64,000 bases of DNA from Segetibacter aerophilus (GCF_007991655.1 NZ_BJYT01000014.1:62001-126000); one strand, 5' to 3'. Positions 37,010 to 46,737 are shown, counted from the first letter of the stretch. The notes: generated from the sequence alone by a model not told the origin. Numbers and translations: made by a program.

Positions 37010-37597
37010 ATGAAAAGTAAACTATTAGCAATTACGATGGCGGCAATCTTTGCAGCTTGTAATAGTAACCCGAAAACAAATACACAGACGACAACGACTA
37101 CAGATACTACCAGCCTTAGAAATAATTCAATGGCCGATAAAGGGCAGGTAATTGAATTGAAAGGCGTAAGCGACACAATCGTCGCTGGTGATGGCAGCCG
37201 TTACGTAAAGGTTGATCCTAATCAACCTGCACAAAATTTGGCGGCAACTACTACCCCTCCAGCATCCGTGAAAACACCAACTGCAACTACTCATCGTAGC
37301 ACTGCTAAAAAAACTACTCGTAGCACCGGTACAAGATCTTCCGGTGGTTATAGTGGAAGGGGTTCTTCAGGCGGTGGTTATTCAGGTGCGGGTACTGCAT
37401 CTGCTCCCGTTCCGGCAAAAAAGAAAGGATGGAGCAAAGCAGCAAAAGGAGCAGCAATTGGAGCTGGTACTGGTGCCGTTGCAGGTGCTATCATAAGCAA
37501 AAAGAAAGGTTTAGGAGCAGTTGTTGGTGGAGTTGTTGGTGGTGCAGGTGGATATATCATCGGCCGTAATAAGGACAAGAAAGATGGCCGTTATTAG
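37010..37597 (+). CDS. Glycine-zipper lipoprotein
   Basis: The 195 residues start with a lipoprotein signal (MKSKLLAITMAAIFAAC, cysteine at 17). A Thr-rich linker, a Ser/Gly/Arg-rich stretch (about 100-130) and a C-terminal glycine zipper (about 145-185; GAAIGAGTGAVAGAIIS, GAVVGGVVGGAGGYIIG) follow, of the YMGG-like kind. Such zippers insert in or associate with the outer membrane. It opens a run of small exported proteins. Confidence 0.8.
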   Translation: MKSKLLAITMAAIFAACNSNPKTNTQTTTTTDTTSLRNNSMADKGQVIELKGVSDTIVAGDGSRYVKVDPNQPAQNLAATTTPPASVKTPTATTHRSTAKKTTRSTGTRSSGGYSGRGSSGGGYSGAGTASAPVPAKKKGWSKAAKGAAIGAGTGAVAGAIISKKKGLGAVVGGVVGGAGGYIIGRNKDKKDGRY

Positions 37598-37643
37598 TAG
37601 AACAAGAGCCGACAGTTAAACAATCATAAGAAATAAAATTTCG

Positions 37644-37687
37644 ATCTGTATGCAAGTTGCAAAAAACTGTATACAGATTTTTTTTTG
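37644..37687 (+). terminator. Rho-independent terminator
   Basis: ATCTGTAT (37644-37651) pairs with ATACAGAT (37671-37678), followed by a run of eight or nine T. Confidence 0.75.
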
Positions 37688-37781
37688 CACCAATTTTTTT
37701 CTCCTTACGGAATGGAGCAAAAAAAGCTTTAATCCTCTGAAGTTTGGCCTCATTTTTTATTTAATAAACTAAAGAAATTAC

Positions 37782-37946
37782 ATGGAAAAAGATCAAAACC
37801 AGACAAAGGAGTCACCTCAGAAAGAAGAGAACCAAAAACCGTTACCCGTTCATAATCCTTTCGATCCTAATGACACGCGTAAAATAACGCAAGAGGATAT
37901 CGATAATGAAGAGAGGTTCAAAGAGGCGATGACAGAGAGGGACTAA
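37782..37946 (+). CDS. Small acidic hydrophilic protein, 54 residues
   Basis: The frame MEKDQNQTKESPQKEENQKP ... HNPFDPNDTRKITQEDIDNE ... TERD is preceded by a terminator and an A-rich leader and ends before the next gene. It is rich in Glu, Lys, Gln and Asn, with a short less polar part HNPFDPND. No family is recognised; the composition suggests a disordered cytoplasmic protein. Intact start, stop and clean position between two genes support it. Confidence 0.5.
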   Translation: MEKDQNQTKESPQKEENQKPLPVHNPFDPNDTRKITQEDIDNEERFKEAMTERD

Positions 37947-38001
37947 TCCGAGTAACAAAAATCAGCAACCATTACCTGGAAATGGTTAAAAAAAATTAGC
38001 T

Positions 38002-38337
38002 ATGAAACATCTTTTGTTAGCAAGCATTTTTATTGCAAGCACTTTTCTCGCGCAGTCCCAAAGTGCCACCGGTACGAGAACGAGTACCGGCAAAAATAGT
38101 AGCAACGCAAAGAAGACTGCCACACAGGCGAGAGGCACAGGCCAATACCACGGAAGCAAGGATACTACACCAGGAAGCCCAATGGGAACAGGTGGTGCTG
38201 GCGGCACCGGAATGAGCGGGTCGCCAGCGGGATCTGCGTCTAAAACGGCACTACAAAAAAGTAAGGCTGCCCCGTCAAATGAGCAAAGCGGAAACAACAT
38301 CCTTGCGAGAAAGGGGACGGCTAAAGGAAAAGACTAA
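38002..38337 (+). CDS. Small exported low-complexity protein (Gly/Ser/Thr/Lys-rich)
   Basis: The 111 residues have a clear signal peptide (MKHLLLASIFIASTFLAQSQ) followed by a basic Thr/Ser/Gly-rich sequence with a short GTGGAGGTGMSGSPAGS part. No domain is recognised. It resembles the product of 38577 in composition, so the two may be paralogues. Confidence 0.65.
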   Translation: MKHLLLASIFIASTFLAQSQSATGTRTSTGKNSSNAKKTATQARGTGQYHGSKDTTPGSPMGTGGAGGTGMSGSPAGSASKTALQKSKAAPSNEQSGNNILARKGTAKGKD

Positions 38338-38406
38338 CATTTTAGGACATTTGGATTAGGGGTTTATCTTTCTGCATGCCCCGCACAAAACATGCTTGCA
38401 AATTAT

Positions 38407-38439
38407 ATTAAAATATATTTTAATAATATGAGCATGCTC
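38407..38439. other. Two adjacent perfect palindromes upstream of the 38577 gene
   Basis: ATTAAAATATATTTTAAT (38407-38424) is a perfect 18-bp palindrome, and GAGCATGCTC (38430-38439) a perfect 10-bp one, five bases later. The spacer is 239 bases. They may be regulator sites or a transcript hairpin; no T-run follows. Confidence 0.45.
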
Positions 38440-38576
38440 TTGTACAACTTTTTTTGATTCGAGCTCTTTAAAGACTAAAAATCCTCAAGATTCCCCAACA
38501 AATCATATTACTTGTAATTTTAGTGCGTTGGCAAATGTGGTCTAAACTTTGAAGCCTTAATAGAAAAGATTGTAGT

Positions 38577-38987
38577 ATGAAAAAGACATTCATCGTTGCA
38601 TTATTTGCATTAGGCAGTTTATCTCTAAGTGCCCAAACAGGATCAGGAACAAATTCTGGTTCTCAAGGTAAAACAAAGCACAAAGGAACAACAGGACAGT
38701 CAAGTACTAGTGGCCAAACTGGTACCGGTAGTACAACAGGAGAAGGTAGCGGAGCTGGATCAGGGAGCGGTACAGGCGGCACAGGAACAGGTCAAAGCGG
38801 TACAGGTGGTACAGGCGGAAGTAACATGCACAAAGGCATGAACAAGGGCAGTGCTAATGGACAAAGTACGAAGAGAAAACACAGGTCAACAAGAAGCGGG
38901 GGAACTAACTCAACTGGTTCTCAATCGTCCGGAAGTGGATCTGGAACAGGTACAGGTAGCGGAACTACAACTCCTCCTCAAAAATAA
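38577..38987 (+). CDS. Exported Gly/Ser/Thr-rich repeat protein
   Basis: The 136 residues have a signal peptide (MKKTFIVALFALGSLSLSAQ) and then almost only Gly, Ser, Thr, Gln and Lys, with GTG/GSG/GTGG units between 45 and 85 and a basic middle (KRKHRSTRSGG). No folded domain is expected. A strong terminator follows. Confidence 0.7.
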   Translation: MKKTFIVALFALGSLSLSAQTGSGTNSGSQGKTKHKGTTGQSSTSGQTGTGSTTGEGSGAGSGSGTGGTGTGQSGTGGTGGSNMHKGMNKGSANGQSTKRKHRSTRSGGTNSTGSQSSGSGSGTGTGSGTTTPPQK

Positions 38988-39013
38988 GTGGAGTTGCCCT
39001 ATTGAAAGAAAGT

Positions 39014-39042
39014 AAGCCATCCTGCCCGGGTGGCTTTTTTTT
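39014..39042 (+). terminator. Rho-independent terminator
   Basis: AAGCCATCC (39014-39022), loop TGCCC, GGGTGGCTT (39028-39036) and a T-run. It ends the 38577 gene. Confidence 0.85.
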
Positions 39043-39212
39043 ATGATTTGACGTTAGTAAAAAAGAACGCTAAAAAGCTTCAATCCCTCATTATTTCGTT
39101 TTATATGATTTTGGAACCAATTCTTATCAAAAAGCGCCGGGGGTATCTTCTTACTTTTTCACTTTCACAACATAACCTTACCATTTTTGAAAGCCGACGT
39201 CTTAATACAAAA

Positions 39213-39233
39213 AATCCCCGCAAAGCAGGGACT
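39213..39233 (-). terminator. Rho-independent terminator, minus strand
   Basis: On the minus strand TCCCTGC, loop TTT and GCGGGGA are followed by TTTTTTG. It lies 23 bases after the stop of the 47-residue gene at 39256-39399. Confidence 0.7.
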
Positions 39234-39255
39234 CAAAGTAAGTTCAAGATAGCAT

Positions 39256-39399
39256 TTAGAAAGCTTTGGTAGAAATTTGTGGTATGGTGGGATCGTCTGC
39301 TCTTGACCTGATATGTTTGCGAGATTTACCCCCAATTAATTGCTGAATAACTACTGATCCAAGTACTATTGCACTAAGAAGCATAAGAACATTTTTCAT
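39256..39399 (-). CDS. Small membrane-anchored protein, 47 residues
   Basis: The frame starts MKNVLMLLSAIVLGSVVIQQ, one hydrophobic helix, followed by a basic and then polar tail (GGKSRKHIRSRADDP ... STKAF) and TAA. A minus-strand terminator just downstream and the typical membrane-anchor layout support it. No family is recognised. Confidence 0.55.
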   Translation of the reverse strand: MKNVLMLLSAIVLGSVVIQQLIGGKSRKHIRSRADDPTIPQISTKAF

Positions 39400-39515
39400 G
39401 ATTGCTGATTTAATTTTTTATAATTAGAAAGGAATATGGTTGATAAAAAATCTTGCCATTAAAACGATCAAAGTAGTTATTGGTGTCCCAGGCATTAGGG
39501 GTTATCACGTCATTG

Positions 39516-39533
39516 GTTGCGTCGCACTTGTGG
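39516..39533 (+). repeat. Dispersed 20-bp repeat, shortened copy
   Basis: GTTGCGTCGCACTTGTGG keeps the GTTGCGTCGCACT core but lacks two bases of the common form. It lies between the two small minus-strand genes. Confidence 0.5.
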
Positions 39534-39578
39534 GCGTTTTTATACCTCTTAGCGAACCTATTCTCATGACTTCCTCTA

Positions 39579-39773
39579 TTATAAGGACCTGTCTTTAGTA
39601 GTTCTTATTAAGCCAACCCCAGTAAAGAAGAAAATGAGACCAAGTATACCATATACTGTGATCATCTTTATGTTGTAGCTGCCGCTACTTGAGTTTACAA
39701 AATTTACCGCCGCAGCTATTAGTCCTACTATACCTAAAATGGTTAGTATGATTCCGAATACTTTCTTTTCCAT
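39579..39773 (-). CDS. Small two-helix membrane protein
   Basis: From the ATG at 39773 (an upstream one at 39821 would add 16 residues of unlikely sequence) the 64 residues contain two hydrophobic segments: VFGIILTILGIVGLIAAAV and MITVYGILGLIFFFTGVGLI, with a basic end RTTKDRSL. This is typical of small stress-linked inner-membrane proteins, but no family is assigned. Confidence 0.65.
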   Translation of the reverse strand: MEKKVFGIILTILGIVGLIAAAVNFVNSSSGSYNIKMITVYGILGLIFFFTGVGLIRTTKDRSL

Positions 39774-39939
39774 CGTTATATTTTTAATACAAAGGGTAAA
39801 TGCAAAAGATGGGCCGTTCAATAAGACTTAGCAATTTTTTCAGGAGTAAATCCACTCTTTTCACCACTTCCCCAACTTGTGGTTAGCACAGTTTTAGTAA
39901 CCCTTATGGTATTATTTCATCATGTAAAACTGTAACGAT

Positions 39940-40227
39940 ATGTCAGAGTCATCATCAAATACAACGACAGATTTTAAGACAATTAAAAAATGGGCAGAGG
40001 AAAGAGGGGGCAAACCTTCACGCGTTAAAAGCACTGCAGATAAAGAGGGAGGCGGAGTTCTAAGAATTGACTTTCCCGGATATTCAGGACAGGATACATT
40101 AGAAGAGATTTCGTGGGAAGATTGGTACGAAACTTTCGAAGACCGAAAGCTGGCTTTTCTCTACCAGGATCATACAGCAGGAGGAAAGGAAAGTAGGTTC
40201 TTTAAGCTGATTAATAGAGAGAAATAG
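39940..40227 (+). CDS. Small protein of the family often mislabelled 1,4-alpha-glucan branching enzyme
   Basis: The 95 residues match a widespread short bacterial family: TIKKWAEERGGKPSRVKST, VLRIDFPGYSG, LEEISWEDWYETFE and LAFLYQDHTAGGKESRFFKL. Homologues are frequently annotated as branching enzymes, although the protein is far too short for that activity. True function unknown; cytoplasmic. A terminator follows. Confidence 0.75.
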   Translation: MSESSSNTTTDFKTIKKWAEERGGKPSRVKSTADKEGGGVLRIDFPGYSGQDTLEEISWEDWYETFEDRKLAFLYQDHTAGGKESRFFKLINREK

Positions 40228-40249
40228 AGTTTACAAAAAAGGGTAACGT

Positions 40250-40288
40250 CTGCTGTTGTGAGCCGCCGGCTACAGCAGCTTTTTTTTT
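40250..40288 (+). terminator. Rho-independent terminator
   Basis: CTGCTGT (40250-40256) pairs with ACAGCAG (40272-40278), with a GC-rich loop, followed by a run of nine T from 40280. Confidence 0.75.
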
Positions 40289-40295
40289 AATTAAA

Positions 40296-41171
40296 ATGCG
40301 TTTTATGAAAATTGCATTCATAACATTGCTAACCGCCATTTGTATAAATACCTACAGCCAGTCGAAGCCGAGGACTAACAGAAGCGCTCCGGTTAAAGCA
40401 GCCACCCGAAGTTCTACTACAACAAATGCCGGCATTGGTCAGCCGCCTCGGAGCGAAGAAAATTTACAACCGAGGCAAACAGTTACTGATAAATATTTAA
40501 ACGGGCCTGTGAGAAAAGGAACTGATACAACTTCCGCAAAGAGTGCCAGTTCATCTAGTCCTTTTGTTGGAGGAGTGCATGCTGCGGATAACGCGACGAG
40601 GACATTCGATACAACTATTAATAGAAATAATTCGAACGGGCAAAGAGCCAATACAACTATTGCGGGTGGGAATGATACTACTTTCAACATTAATACGACC
40701 CTTTCTCAAGGAGGAGTAACGACTAATTCGGGTGCAGTTGACAGGTCGGGGCAAGCGCAGTTTGGCCAGACTAATTGGGGTAACAGCCGAAGTACCGTTG
40801 GCGAGAGTCAATGGACTATTCCACCACCAATCACCGCTTCTTTTAATAAAGAGTTTCCCGCTTCTAACAGTGCTACCTGGACAAGGAATAATGTAGATAC
40901 GACTATCTATTCAGCAAAGTATAAATCGGGAAGCCAGTGGATCGTTACTAACTACAATTCCTCAGGCCAACGGTTAGATATGCGTACAGAGGTACCTCTT
41001 GTGCAGCCACCAAGACCTGTAAGTGTATACCTGGCTAAACAACCTGCTAACTTTAAGGCAGCTACAATTTATAAGCTACAAGTGCAGGGGAAAGATGACT
41101 TGTATGAAATAGAGACGGCGGGCGGAAAAAGAATTTATATTAACAACGATGGTGTGGAGGTCAACTACTAA
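40296..41171 (+). CDS. Exported protein with a C-terminal PepSY-like (DUF2874-type) domain
   Basis: The 291 residues start with a signal peptide (MRFMKIAFITLLTAICINTY, cleavage near SQS), then a long Asn/Ser/Thr-rich linker to about 170, then a compact part with TASFNKEFPASNSATWTRNN, IYSAKYKSGSQWIVTNYNSS and the end LYEIETAGGKRIYINNDG, a pattern seen in PepSY-like beta-lactamase-inhibitor-type folds of Bacteroidota. An inner start at 40305 is possible. Function unknown. Confidence 0.65.
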   Translation: MRFMKIAFITLLTAICINTYSQSKPRTNRSAPVKAATRSSTTTNAGIGQPPRSEENLQPRQTVTDKYLNGPVRKGTDTTSAKSASSSSPFVGGVHAADNATRTFDTTINRNNSNGQRANTTIAGGNDTTFNINTTLSQGGVTTNSGAVDRSGQAQFGQTNWGNSRSTVGESQWTIPPPITASFNKEFPASNSATWTRNNVDTTIYSAKYKSGSQWIVTNYNSSGQRLDMRTEVPLVQPPRPVSVYLAKQPANFKAATIYKLQVQGKDDLYEIETAGGKRIYINNDGVEVNY

Positions 41172-41204
41172 TCTGAGTTTAAGACGGTGGCAATAGCAAA
41201 GACT

Positions 41205-42308
41205 TTAATTGACAGCCTCGGAAGATATAAGTTTTGACAAGGCAACCGTTTCTAACAATATTCGGCCGGGCATTTGGGTGTCTTCGTTGTATTCCCATTT
41301 TATCAGTGATATCTGTCCTGCTTCTATTTCCAACCCCGTAATATCGCCATCGTTGTAACAGCAGCAACCACTATTAAAATACGAGGGTTTATAGCCAGAG
41401 AAATCAGGCAGTATTTGCCCTTTCTGATGCTTTATTTGTATTTCATTTTCTATGTCTTTAACTGCTGCTTCGTCCTTTGACTCTTTTGCTGATTCAAGTC
41501 TTCTATATAATCTTTCGAGTTGGGTTAGTGATTGAAATACTGGTTGATGAGTGTGACCTGTAACCAATAATATATTTTGTTGTGGCGCCACCCATTCATA
41601 CATCAACTTATTGTGGGCCGTCTTTAAATAATTATAGTAGGCGGGCGTATTCGGATTAATTAAAAGATATGATTGAAGCGGCGCCCACAAATTCGCTATG
41701 AACCACTTGGTAAACCAGTTGCCATCGCTCAGTTCGTCGCCCTGGTGACCATGAGTAAGAAAGATATCAAGGGAGTTACTGCTGTCAGTTGTTCGTAACA
41801 CCACGCCTTCGTAAATAGTTACTTTTTGGGCATAGATGTCTTCAAGTTCTGAGCTGCTGAAAGGACTGTTGTCCCAAAAAAGGTCGTGGTTACCAAAGAC
41901 CTTTATAAAGGCATTTCGCTGTAAAAAGAATCTTTCCTTATCAAATGAATCTGCGTTTGCCTTTTTTACAGCAGCCAGTTTGTTTTCCCAAAGTTCTTCG
42001 GCATCTCCAAGCTGGATGTAGGTGAACTTGTTTTTCTCGTAATACTCTAAAGCCTGCAAGTAATTTTTTTCGGAGAAGTTGAAATCGTCCGCACCATTTT
42101 TAGTCCCTTTATGCATGTCGGAAAAAATGATAAAACGATCAGTCTCCGCATTAAAATTTAATAATAGACCTTTTTTATTGTCGGATGTAATGCTTGCATA
42201 GAGGTCAGTTAAAGCTTTGTGTACACGTTCTTTGTCTGGTCGAGATGAGTAATAATCAGCTAGCCGGTTGATAGGTTTTACTAGTAGCTCCTGTAGAAAT
42301 TTCCGCAT
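41205..42308 (-). CDS. Metallophosphoesterase
   Basis: The 367 residues contain the calcineurin-like motif set: FSDMHKG (D-x-H) near residue 63, LGDAEELWE near 100, FGNHD near 137, THGHQGDE near 188 and TGHTHQP near 250. About 60 residues come before the catalytic fold. The substrate is not evident. It is a single minus-strand gene followed by the convergent PepSY-like gene and preceded by a repeat copy. Confidence 0.88.
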   Translation of the reverse strand: MRKFLQELLVKPINRLADYYSSRPDKERVHKALTDLYASITSDNKKGLLLNFNAETDRFIIFSDMHKGTKNGADDFNFSEKNYLQALEYYEKNKFTYIQLGDAEELWENKLAAVKKANADSFDKERFFLQRNAFIKVFGNHDLFWDNSPFSSSELEDIYAQKVTIYEGVVLRTTDSSNSLDIFLTHGHQGDELSDGNWFTKWFIANLWAPLQSYLLINPNTPAYYNYLKTAHNKLMYEWVAPQQNILLVTGHTHQPVFQSLTQLERLYRRLESAKESKDEAAVKDIENEIQIKHQKGQILPDFSGYKPSYFNSGCCCYNDGDITGLEIEAGQISLIKWEYNEDTQMPGRILLETVALSKLISSEAVN

Positions 42309-42333
42309 GATAGAGGTAGAATGAAAATATGCT

Positions 42334-42353
42334 GTACAAGGGTGCGACGCAAC
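42334..42353 (-). repeat. Dispersed 20-bp repeat, clear copy
   Basis: GTACAAGGGTGCGACGCAAC differs by one base from the common form and lies in the 101-base gap between icmF and the metallophosphoesterase gene. Confidence 0.65.
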
Positions 42354-42409
42354 AAAAGACGATTGGAAATAAAATGATGACTAACAACTAAATCTTCAGC
42401 GCTTCATCA

Positions 42410-45400
42410 TTACATGCTTCTCCTGTATTGTCCACCTACTTCATATAAAACATGAGTGATTTGCCCAATCGAACAATACTTTACTGTTTCCATCAACTCT
42501 TCGAAAAGGTTCCCGTTGTTGACTGCAGTGTTCTTTAACCGGTTGAGCATCTCGGCAGACTTGTGTTCATTACGTTTTAGAAAAGCTTTCAGATTTTGAA
42601 TTTGCTGTTGCTTTTCTTCTGTGGTACTGCGAATAACTTCGTTAGGCAAAATAGTGGGGCTACCTTTTTTATTCAGGAAAGTATTTACGCCGATAAGAGG
42701 CAGTTCACCTGTATGTTTCTGGTGTTCGTAGAAAAGACTCTCCTCCTGTATTTTGTTGCGTTGGTACATTCGCTCCATAGCACCCAGTACACCACCCCTT
42801 TCATTGATGCGATCAAACTCTGTCAACACAGCTTCTTCAACAAGGTCTGTAAGTTCTTCTATTAAAAAACTTCCCTGGTTGGGGTTTTCGTTTTTAGCTG
42901 TTCCAAGTTCGCGGTTAATAATTAACTGAATCGCCATCGCACGTCTCACACTCTCCTCTGTAGGGGTAGTTATTGCTTCATCATAAGCATTCGTGTGAAG
43001 GCTGTTGCAGTTGTCATAGATAGCATAGAGCGCCTGCAACGTTGTTCTGATATCGTTGAAGTCGATTTCCTGCGCATGAAGACTTCGGCCACTTGTTTGA
43101 ATATGATACTTGAGCTTTTGGCTCCGCTCGTTTGCGTTGTATTTATACTTCATCGCCTTGGCCCAAATTCTCCTGGCAACGCGCCCAATAACACTATACT
43201 CTGCATCCATTCCATTGCTAAAGAAGAAAGAGAGGTTTGCAGCAAAATCATCAATATTCATCCCACGGCTTAAATAATATTCCACGTACGTAAAGCCGTT
43301 GGCAAGTGTAAAGGCAAGCTGTGTAATGGGATTGGCTCCTGCCTCGGCAATGTGATACCCGCTGATGCTAACGCTGTAAAAATTCTGAATTTTATTGTCG
43401 ATGAAAAACTGCTGTACGTCACCCATCAACTTAAGAGCGAACTCGGTACTAAAGATGCAAGTGTTTTGTGCCTGATCTTCTTTTAAAATATCTGCCTGCA
43501 CTGTTCCTCTCACCTGACTCAATGCTTCTGCTTTTATCTGCTGGTAAATTTCGGCGGGCAATACTTCGTCTCCGCAAAGTCCTAACAGTTTTAAACCTAA
43601 GCCGTTGTTACCCTCAGGTAACCTTTCTGGTGAGGATGGATTATAGTAAGAAGGCTTGGAAGAATTATTGAACTTTTGATCAAGCTTTTCATTGACCAGT
43701 TGCCATTGACCATGCTCCTCTATCCATTTCTCACACATCTGGTCGATAGCTGCATTCATGAAAAAAGCAAGAATGATGGGGGCCGGGCCGTTTATCGTCA
43801 TGCTTACTGAAGTGGTAGCACTACATAAATCAAAGCCGCTATATAACTTTTTTGCATCGTCTACAGTTGCAATGCTAACACCACTGTTGCCAATCTTTCC
43901 ATAGATATCGGGTCTGATTTCTGGATCCTCGCCATATAGGGTAACGCTGTCAAACGCAGTAGAAAGACGCTTGGCCGGTTGCCCTAAAGACACATAGTGA
44001 AAACGTTTGTTGGTGCGCTCGGGTCCACCTTCGCCGGCAAACATTCTTGTTGGATCTTCGCCTTGTCTCTTTAGTTCAAACACCCCTGCTGTATAAGGAA
44101 ACTCGCCGGGAATATTTTCCTGCAATTGCCACCTCAAAAGATCGCCCCAATCTTTATACTTCGGAAGAACCACCTTAGGTACACGCGTTCCGGATAAGGT
44201 GTTGGTGATGAGAGATTGCTTTATCACTTTGTCGCGCACCTCGTACTCAAAAAAGTCGGAGCTGTACTTTTGTACGATGTCATTCCAGTGCTGCAACAAC
44301 TTTCGGCATTCATGATGCAACTGTTCATCCAGTTGTTTCCTTGCTGCTTCGAGACTTTCGGTAACTGCCGGTGTTCGAGTGCCAACTTCAGCCAGTACTT
44401 TAACAGTTCCGTTTATGTTATAGAGTTTAGAAGCAATAGCGCATTGTTCATTTACCCAGCTATCATATTTCCGATTGTTTTCAGCAATCTCAGACAAATA
44501 GCGAACGCGTTTGGGAGGAACTATCAAACTGCTGATAGAATGTTTTACTTCTGTAGGTTCGATTGTTTTTTGAGCAAATTTTAAATTTGTCTTAATCTCA
44601 ACAACTTTCATCAATTCGGTAAAAAGCTGGTTTACCCCTTCGTCATTGAACTTTGATGCGGTAGTACCAATGACAGGTAAGTCCTCATCTTTGGCAGTCC
44701 ATAAATTGTGGTTGCGTTTGTACTGCTTGCGCACTTCCATAAGTGAGTCTAAAGCGCCTGCCTTGTCAAATTTGTTGATGCAGACTATGTCGGCATAATC
44801 AAGCATGTTTATTTTTTCTAACTGGCTTGCAGCACCATACTCCGGCGTCATCACGTACATGCTGATATCGCAATAATCTAAGATACTTGCGTCGCTTTGA
44901 CCAACACCTGCACTTTCAAGAATAATGAAATCGTATCCTGCACTTCTAACAATGTCGATTGCCTCTTGCACATGACTACTTAAAGCTTTATCGCTCTCGC
45001 GAGTGGCAAGGCTGCGCATGTAAGCACGACAGCTATGAATGGAGTTCATCCGTATCCGGTCCCCTAACAAAGCCCCACCAGATTTCTTTTTCGATGGATC
45101 AACAGAGATAACTGCAATAGTTTTATCCGAAAATGTGTGCAGAAAGCGACGAACAATTTCATCTGTAACTGATGACTTACCTGCGCCTCCTGTTCCTGTA
45201 ATTCCTACGACCGGTGTCGTTTCTTTATCAGTATTGTTCTGAATGGGTAATAATAACTTTTCAAACTCCTGCCCGTTCTCCGCGTGGCTGATAGCTCTTG
45301 CGATAAAACGAATGTCTTTCACTTCATCAAGCTGTAGTTTGCCTGATATTGTTAAATTCCCATTTACTGCGAAATCACAACTCTTGACTACATCTTCAAT

Positions 45401-45793
45401 CATTCCTTCAAGGCCCATCGTTCTTCCGTCATCGGGGCTATAAATACGCGTAATTCCGTAATTGTGTAATTCGCGTATTTCAGCTGGCAGAATAGTGCCT
45501 CCGCCCCCGCCAAATATTTTTATATGTCCACACCCGTTCTGGTCAAGTAAATCCTTCATGTATTTGAAGAACTCGACATGTCCGCCCTGGTAACTTGTAA
45601 TCGCTATCCCTTGCGCATCTTCTTCTATGGCACATTCAACTATTTCTGCAACGCTTCGGTTATGACCGAGGTGAATAATTTCTGCACCCTTAGATTGCAT
45701 TATCCTCCGCATTATGTTTATGGCGGCGTCATGACCGTCGAATAAAGAGGCCGCAGTTACGATTCTAACTTTGTGTTGAAGACTATAAGACAT
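42410..45793 (-). CDS. icmF: Fused isobutyryl-CoA mutase with G-protein chaperone (IcmF)
   Basis: A coenzyme B12-dependent acyl-CoA mutase converting isobutyryl-CoA and n-butyryl-CoA, with its own GTPase chaperone. The 1127 residues show the IcmF order: B12-binding domain (1-135, [15 protein letters not shown]), MeaB-like GTPase (about 175-430, [16 protein letters not shown], then [10 protein letters not shown]), linker, and the mutase barrel (about 560-1127, [57 protein letters not shown]). The KRFHY text fits isobutyryl- rather than methylmalonyl-CoA mutases. No partner gene is next to it. Confidence 0.93.
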   Translation of the reverse strand: MSYSLQHKVRIVTAASLFDGHDAAINIMRRIMQSKGAEIIHLGHNRSVAEIVECAIEEDAQGIAITSYQGGHVEFFKYMKDLLDQNGCGHIKIFGGGGGTILPAEIRELHNYGITRIYSPDDGRTMGLEGMIEDVVKSCDFAVNGNLTISGKLQLDEVKDIRFIARAISHAENGQEFEKLLLPIQNNTDKETTPVVGITGTGGAGKSSVTDEIVRRFLHTFSDKTIAVISVDPSKKKSGGALLGDRIRMNSIHSCRAYMRSLATRESDKALSSHVQEAIDIVRSAGYDFIILESAGVGQSDASILDYCDISMYVMTPEYGAASQLEKINMLDYADIVCINKFDKAGALDSLMEVRKQYKRNHNLWTAKDEDLPVIGTTASKFNDEGVNQLFTELMKVVEIKTNLKFAQKTIEPTEVKHSISSLIVPPKRVRYLSEIAENNRKYDSWVNEQCAIASKLYNINGTVKVLAEVGTRTPAVTESLEAARKQLDEQLHHECRKLLQHWNDIVQKYSSDFFEYEVRDKVIKQSLITNTLSGTRVPKVVLPKYKDWGDLLRWQLQENIPGEFPYTAGVFELKRQGEDPTRMFAGEGGPERTNKRFHYVSLGQPAKRLSTAFDSVTLYGEDPEIRPDIYGKIGNSGVSIATVDDAKKLYSGFDLCSATTSVSMTINGPAPIILAFFMNAAIDQMCEKWIEEHGQWQLVNEKLDQKFNNSSKPSYYNPSSPERLPEGNNGLGLKLLGLCGDEVLPAEIYQQIKAEALSQVRGTVQADILKEDQAQNTCIFSTEFALKLMGDVQQFFIDNKIQNFYSVSISGYHIAEAGANPITQLAFTLANGFTYVEYYLSRGMNIDDFAANLSFFFSNGMDAEYSVIGRVARRIWAKAMKYKYNANERSQKLKYHIQTSGRSLHAQEIDFNDIRTTLQALYAIYDNCNSLHTNAYDEAITTPTEESVRRAMAIQLIINRELGTAKNENPNQGSFLIEELTDLVEEAVLTEFDRINERGGVLGAMERMYQRNKIQEESLFYEHQKHTGELPLIGVNTFLNKKGSPTILPNEVIRSTTEEKQQQIQNLKAFLKRNEHKSAEMLNRLKNTAVNNGNLFEELMETVKYCSIGQITHVLYEVGGQYRRSM

Positions 45794-46267
45794 ACTTCGA
45801 ATTCTAAATAATTTTATAAACCAGCAGGTAATGGGTGAGTAACTAATCTAATATCGATGAACTCTTTCCAAAGAATAACCCCATTTATTCTCTAACTATC
45901 AACAATCATACTTTCCCTACGCGGTGAGCTAAATTAGCGCTTTAAAGGGTTTCGGTTGCTTTTTAGCAAATCGCCTAAAAATTTTGTTAGAAGAATTCAA
46001 ACTCACGGCCTAAAATTCCACAATTATTACTACGGAAGTAGCAGAAGTTAGACCTTTTTTAGAAAAATTCTAAAAGGAAGTGGGCAAGCGGGCATTAACA
46101 GCAAGATGCTTGGTAACGTTTCGAAAAGATAAATTATAGGGTAGAAGCCTTACTAAGGGAAGATTAATACAATCGTAATGGCCCTTGCTTACTGCCGGGC
46201 CAGTTGAAAAACAACGGTGTTAGCTGAATTGATAAAACAAGCTACAAAACTGATAAGAGGGAACCTT
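45794..46267. other. Spacer upstream of icmF
   Basis: A 474-base region without a credible gene. Two hairpins are visible: CCTTTTTTAGAA with TTCTAAAAGG (46053-46077) and TGGCCC with GGGCCA (46179-46202); neither has the layout of a terminator for a known gene. The icmF promoter must be here. Confidence 0.4.
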
Positions 46268-46456
46268 TTAAACTGCCTCTACCAGTAAGTGGCTACGCAC
46301 TTCTTGTAGACTTACTTCCTGCCTTGTATCTGTGACAGCTTTAGTAACTACTTGCTTTTTAAGTTCTTGCTGGGTGCGACGTGTTAGATGACTTGTGTAA
46401 AGAATGAGATAAACTGAAGAAGCCAACATTATTAAAAATGTAAAAGTTAGTATCAT
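46268..46456 (-). CDS. Small membrane-anchored protein, 62 residues
   Basis: The frame begins MILTFTFLIMLASSVYLILY, one transmembrane helix, followed by a charged tail TSHLTRRTQQELKKQVVTKA ... RSHLLVEAV that would be cytoplasmic. Typical of small inner-membrane anchors. No homologue is recognised. Confidence 0.45.
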   Translation of the reverse strand: MILTFTFLIMLASSVYLILYTSHLTRRTQQELKKQVVTKAVTDTRQEVSLQEVRSHLLVEAV

Positions 46457-46737
46457 AAGTCAGGGTTAAAAGAGTAATCTGCTTAGAGACAACTCTTTTA
46501 CCAGTAACGATGCACATTGAAATAATTATTTTCTTTATGCATAAACTACAACACCTTAGCGTAGACGGAAATCTGAGTAAAAGCAAAAAAAAAGATTTGC
46601 TAGGATATGCTAAAAAGAATAGCTCGTTAGCGGGCAGACAATATCACTACCAGAACTCGTAGCCAGAGAACTTTCGAGCAAAGGCATTAAATTTTAAGTC
46701 GTATCTGCGTCGGAGTTAATACAGGCAGAGCGAAATC

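Noticed and set aside
36752-37176. Minus-strand frames opposite the glycine-zipper gene
   Set aside because: The longer one is antisense to a credible lipoprotein gene; the 32-codon one has no support beyond an ATGA overlap.
39030-39272. 80-codon open frame after the Gly/Ser/Thr-rich gene
   Set aside because: It starts inside the terminator of the preceding gene and covers the minus-strand terminator and the end of the 47-residue gene.
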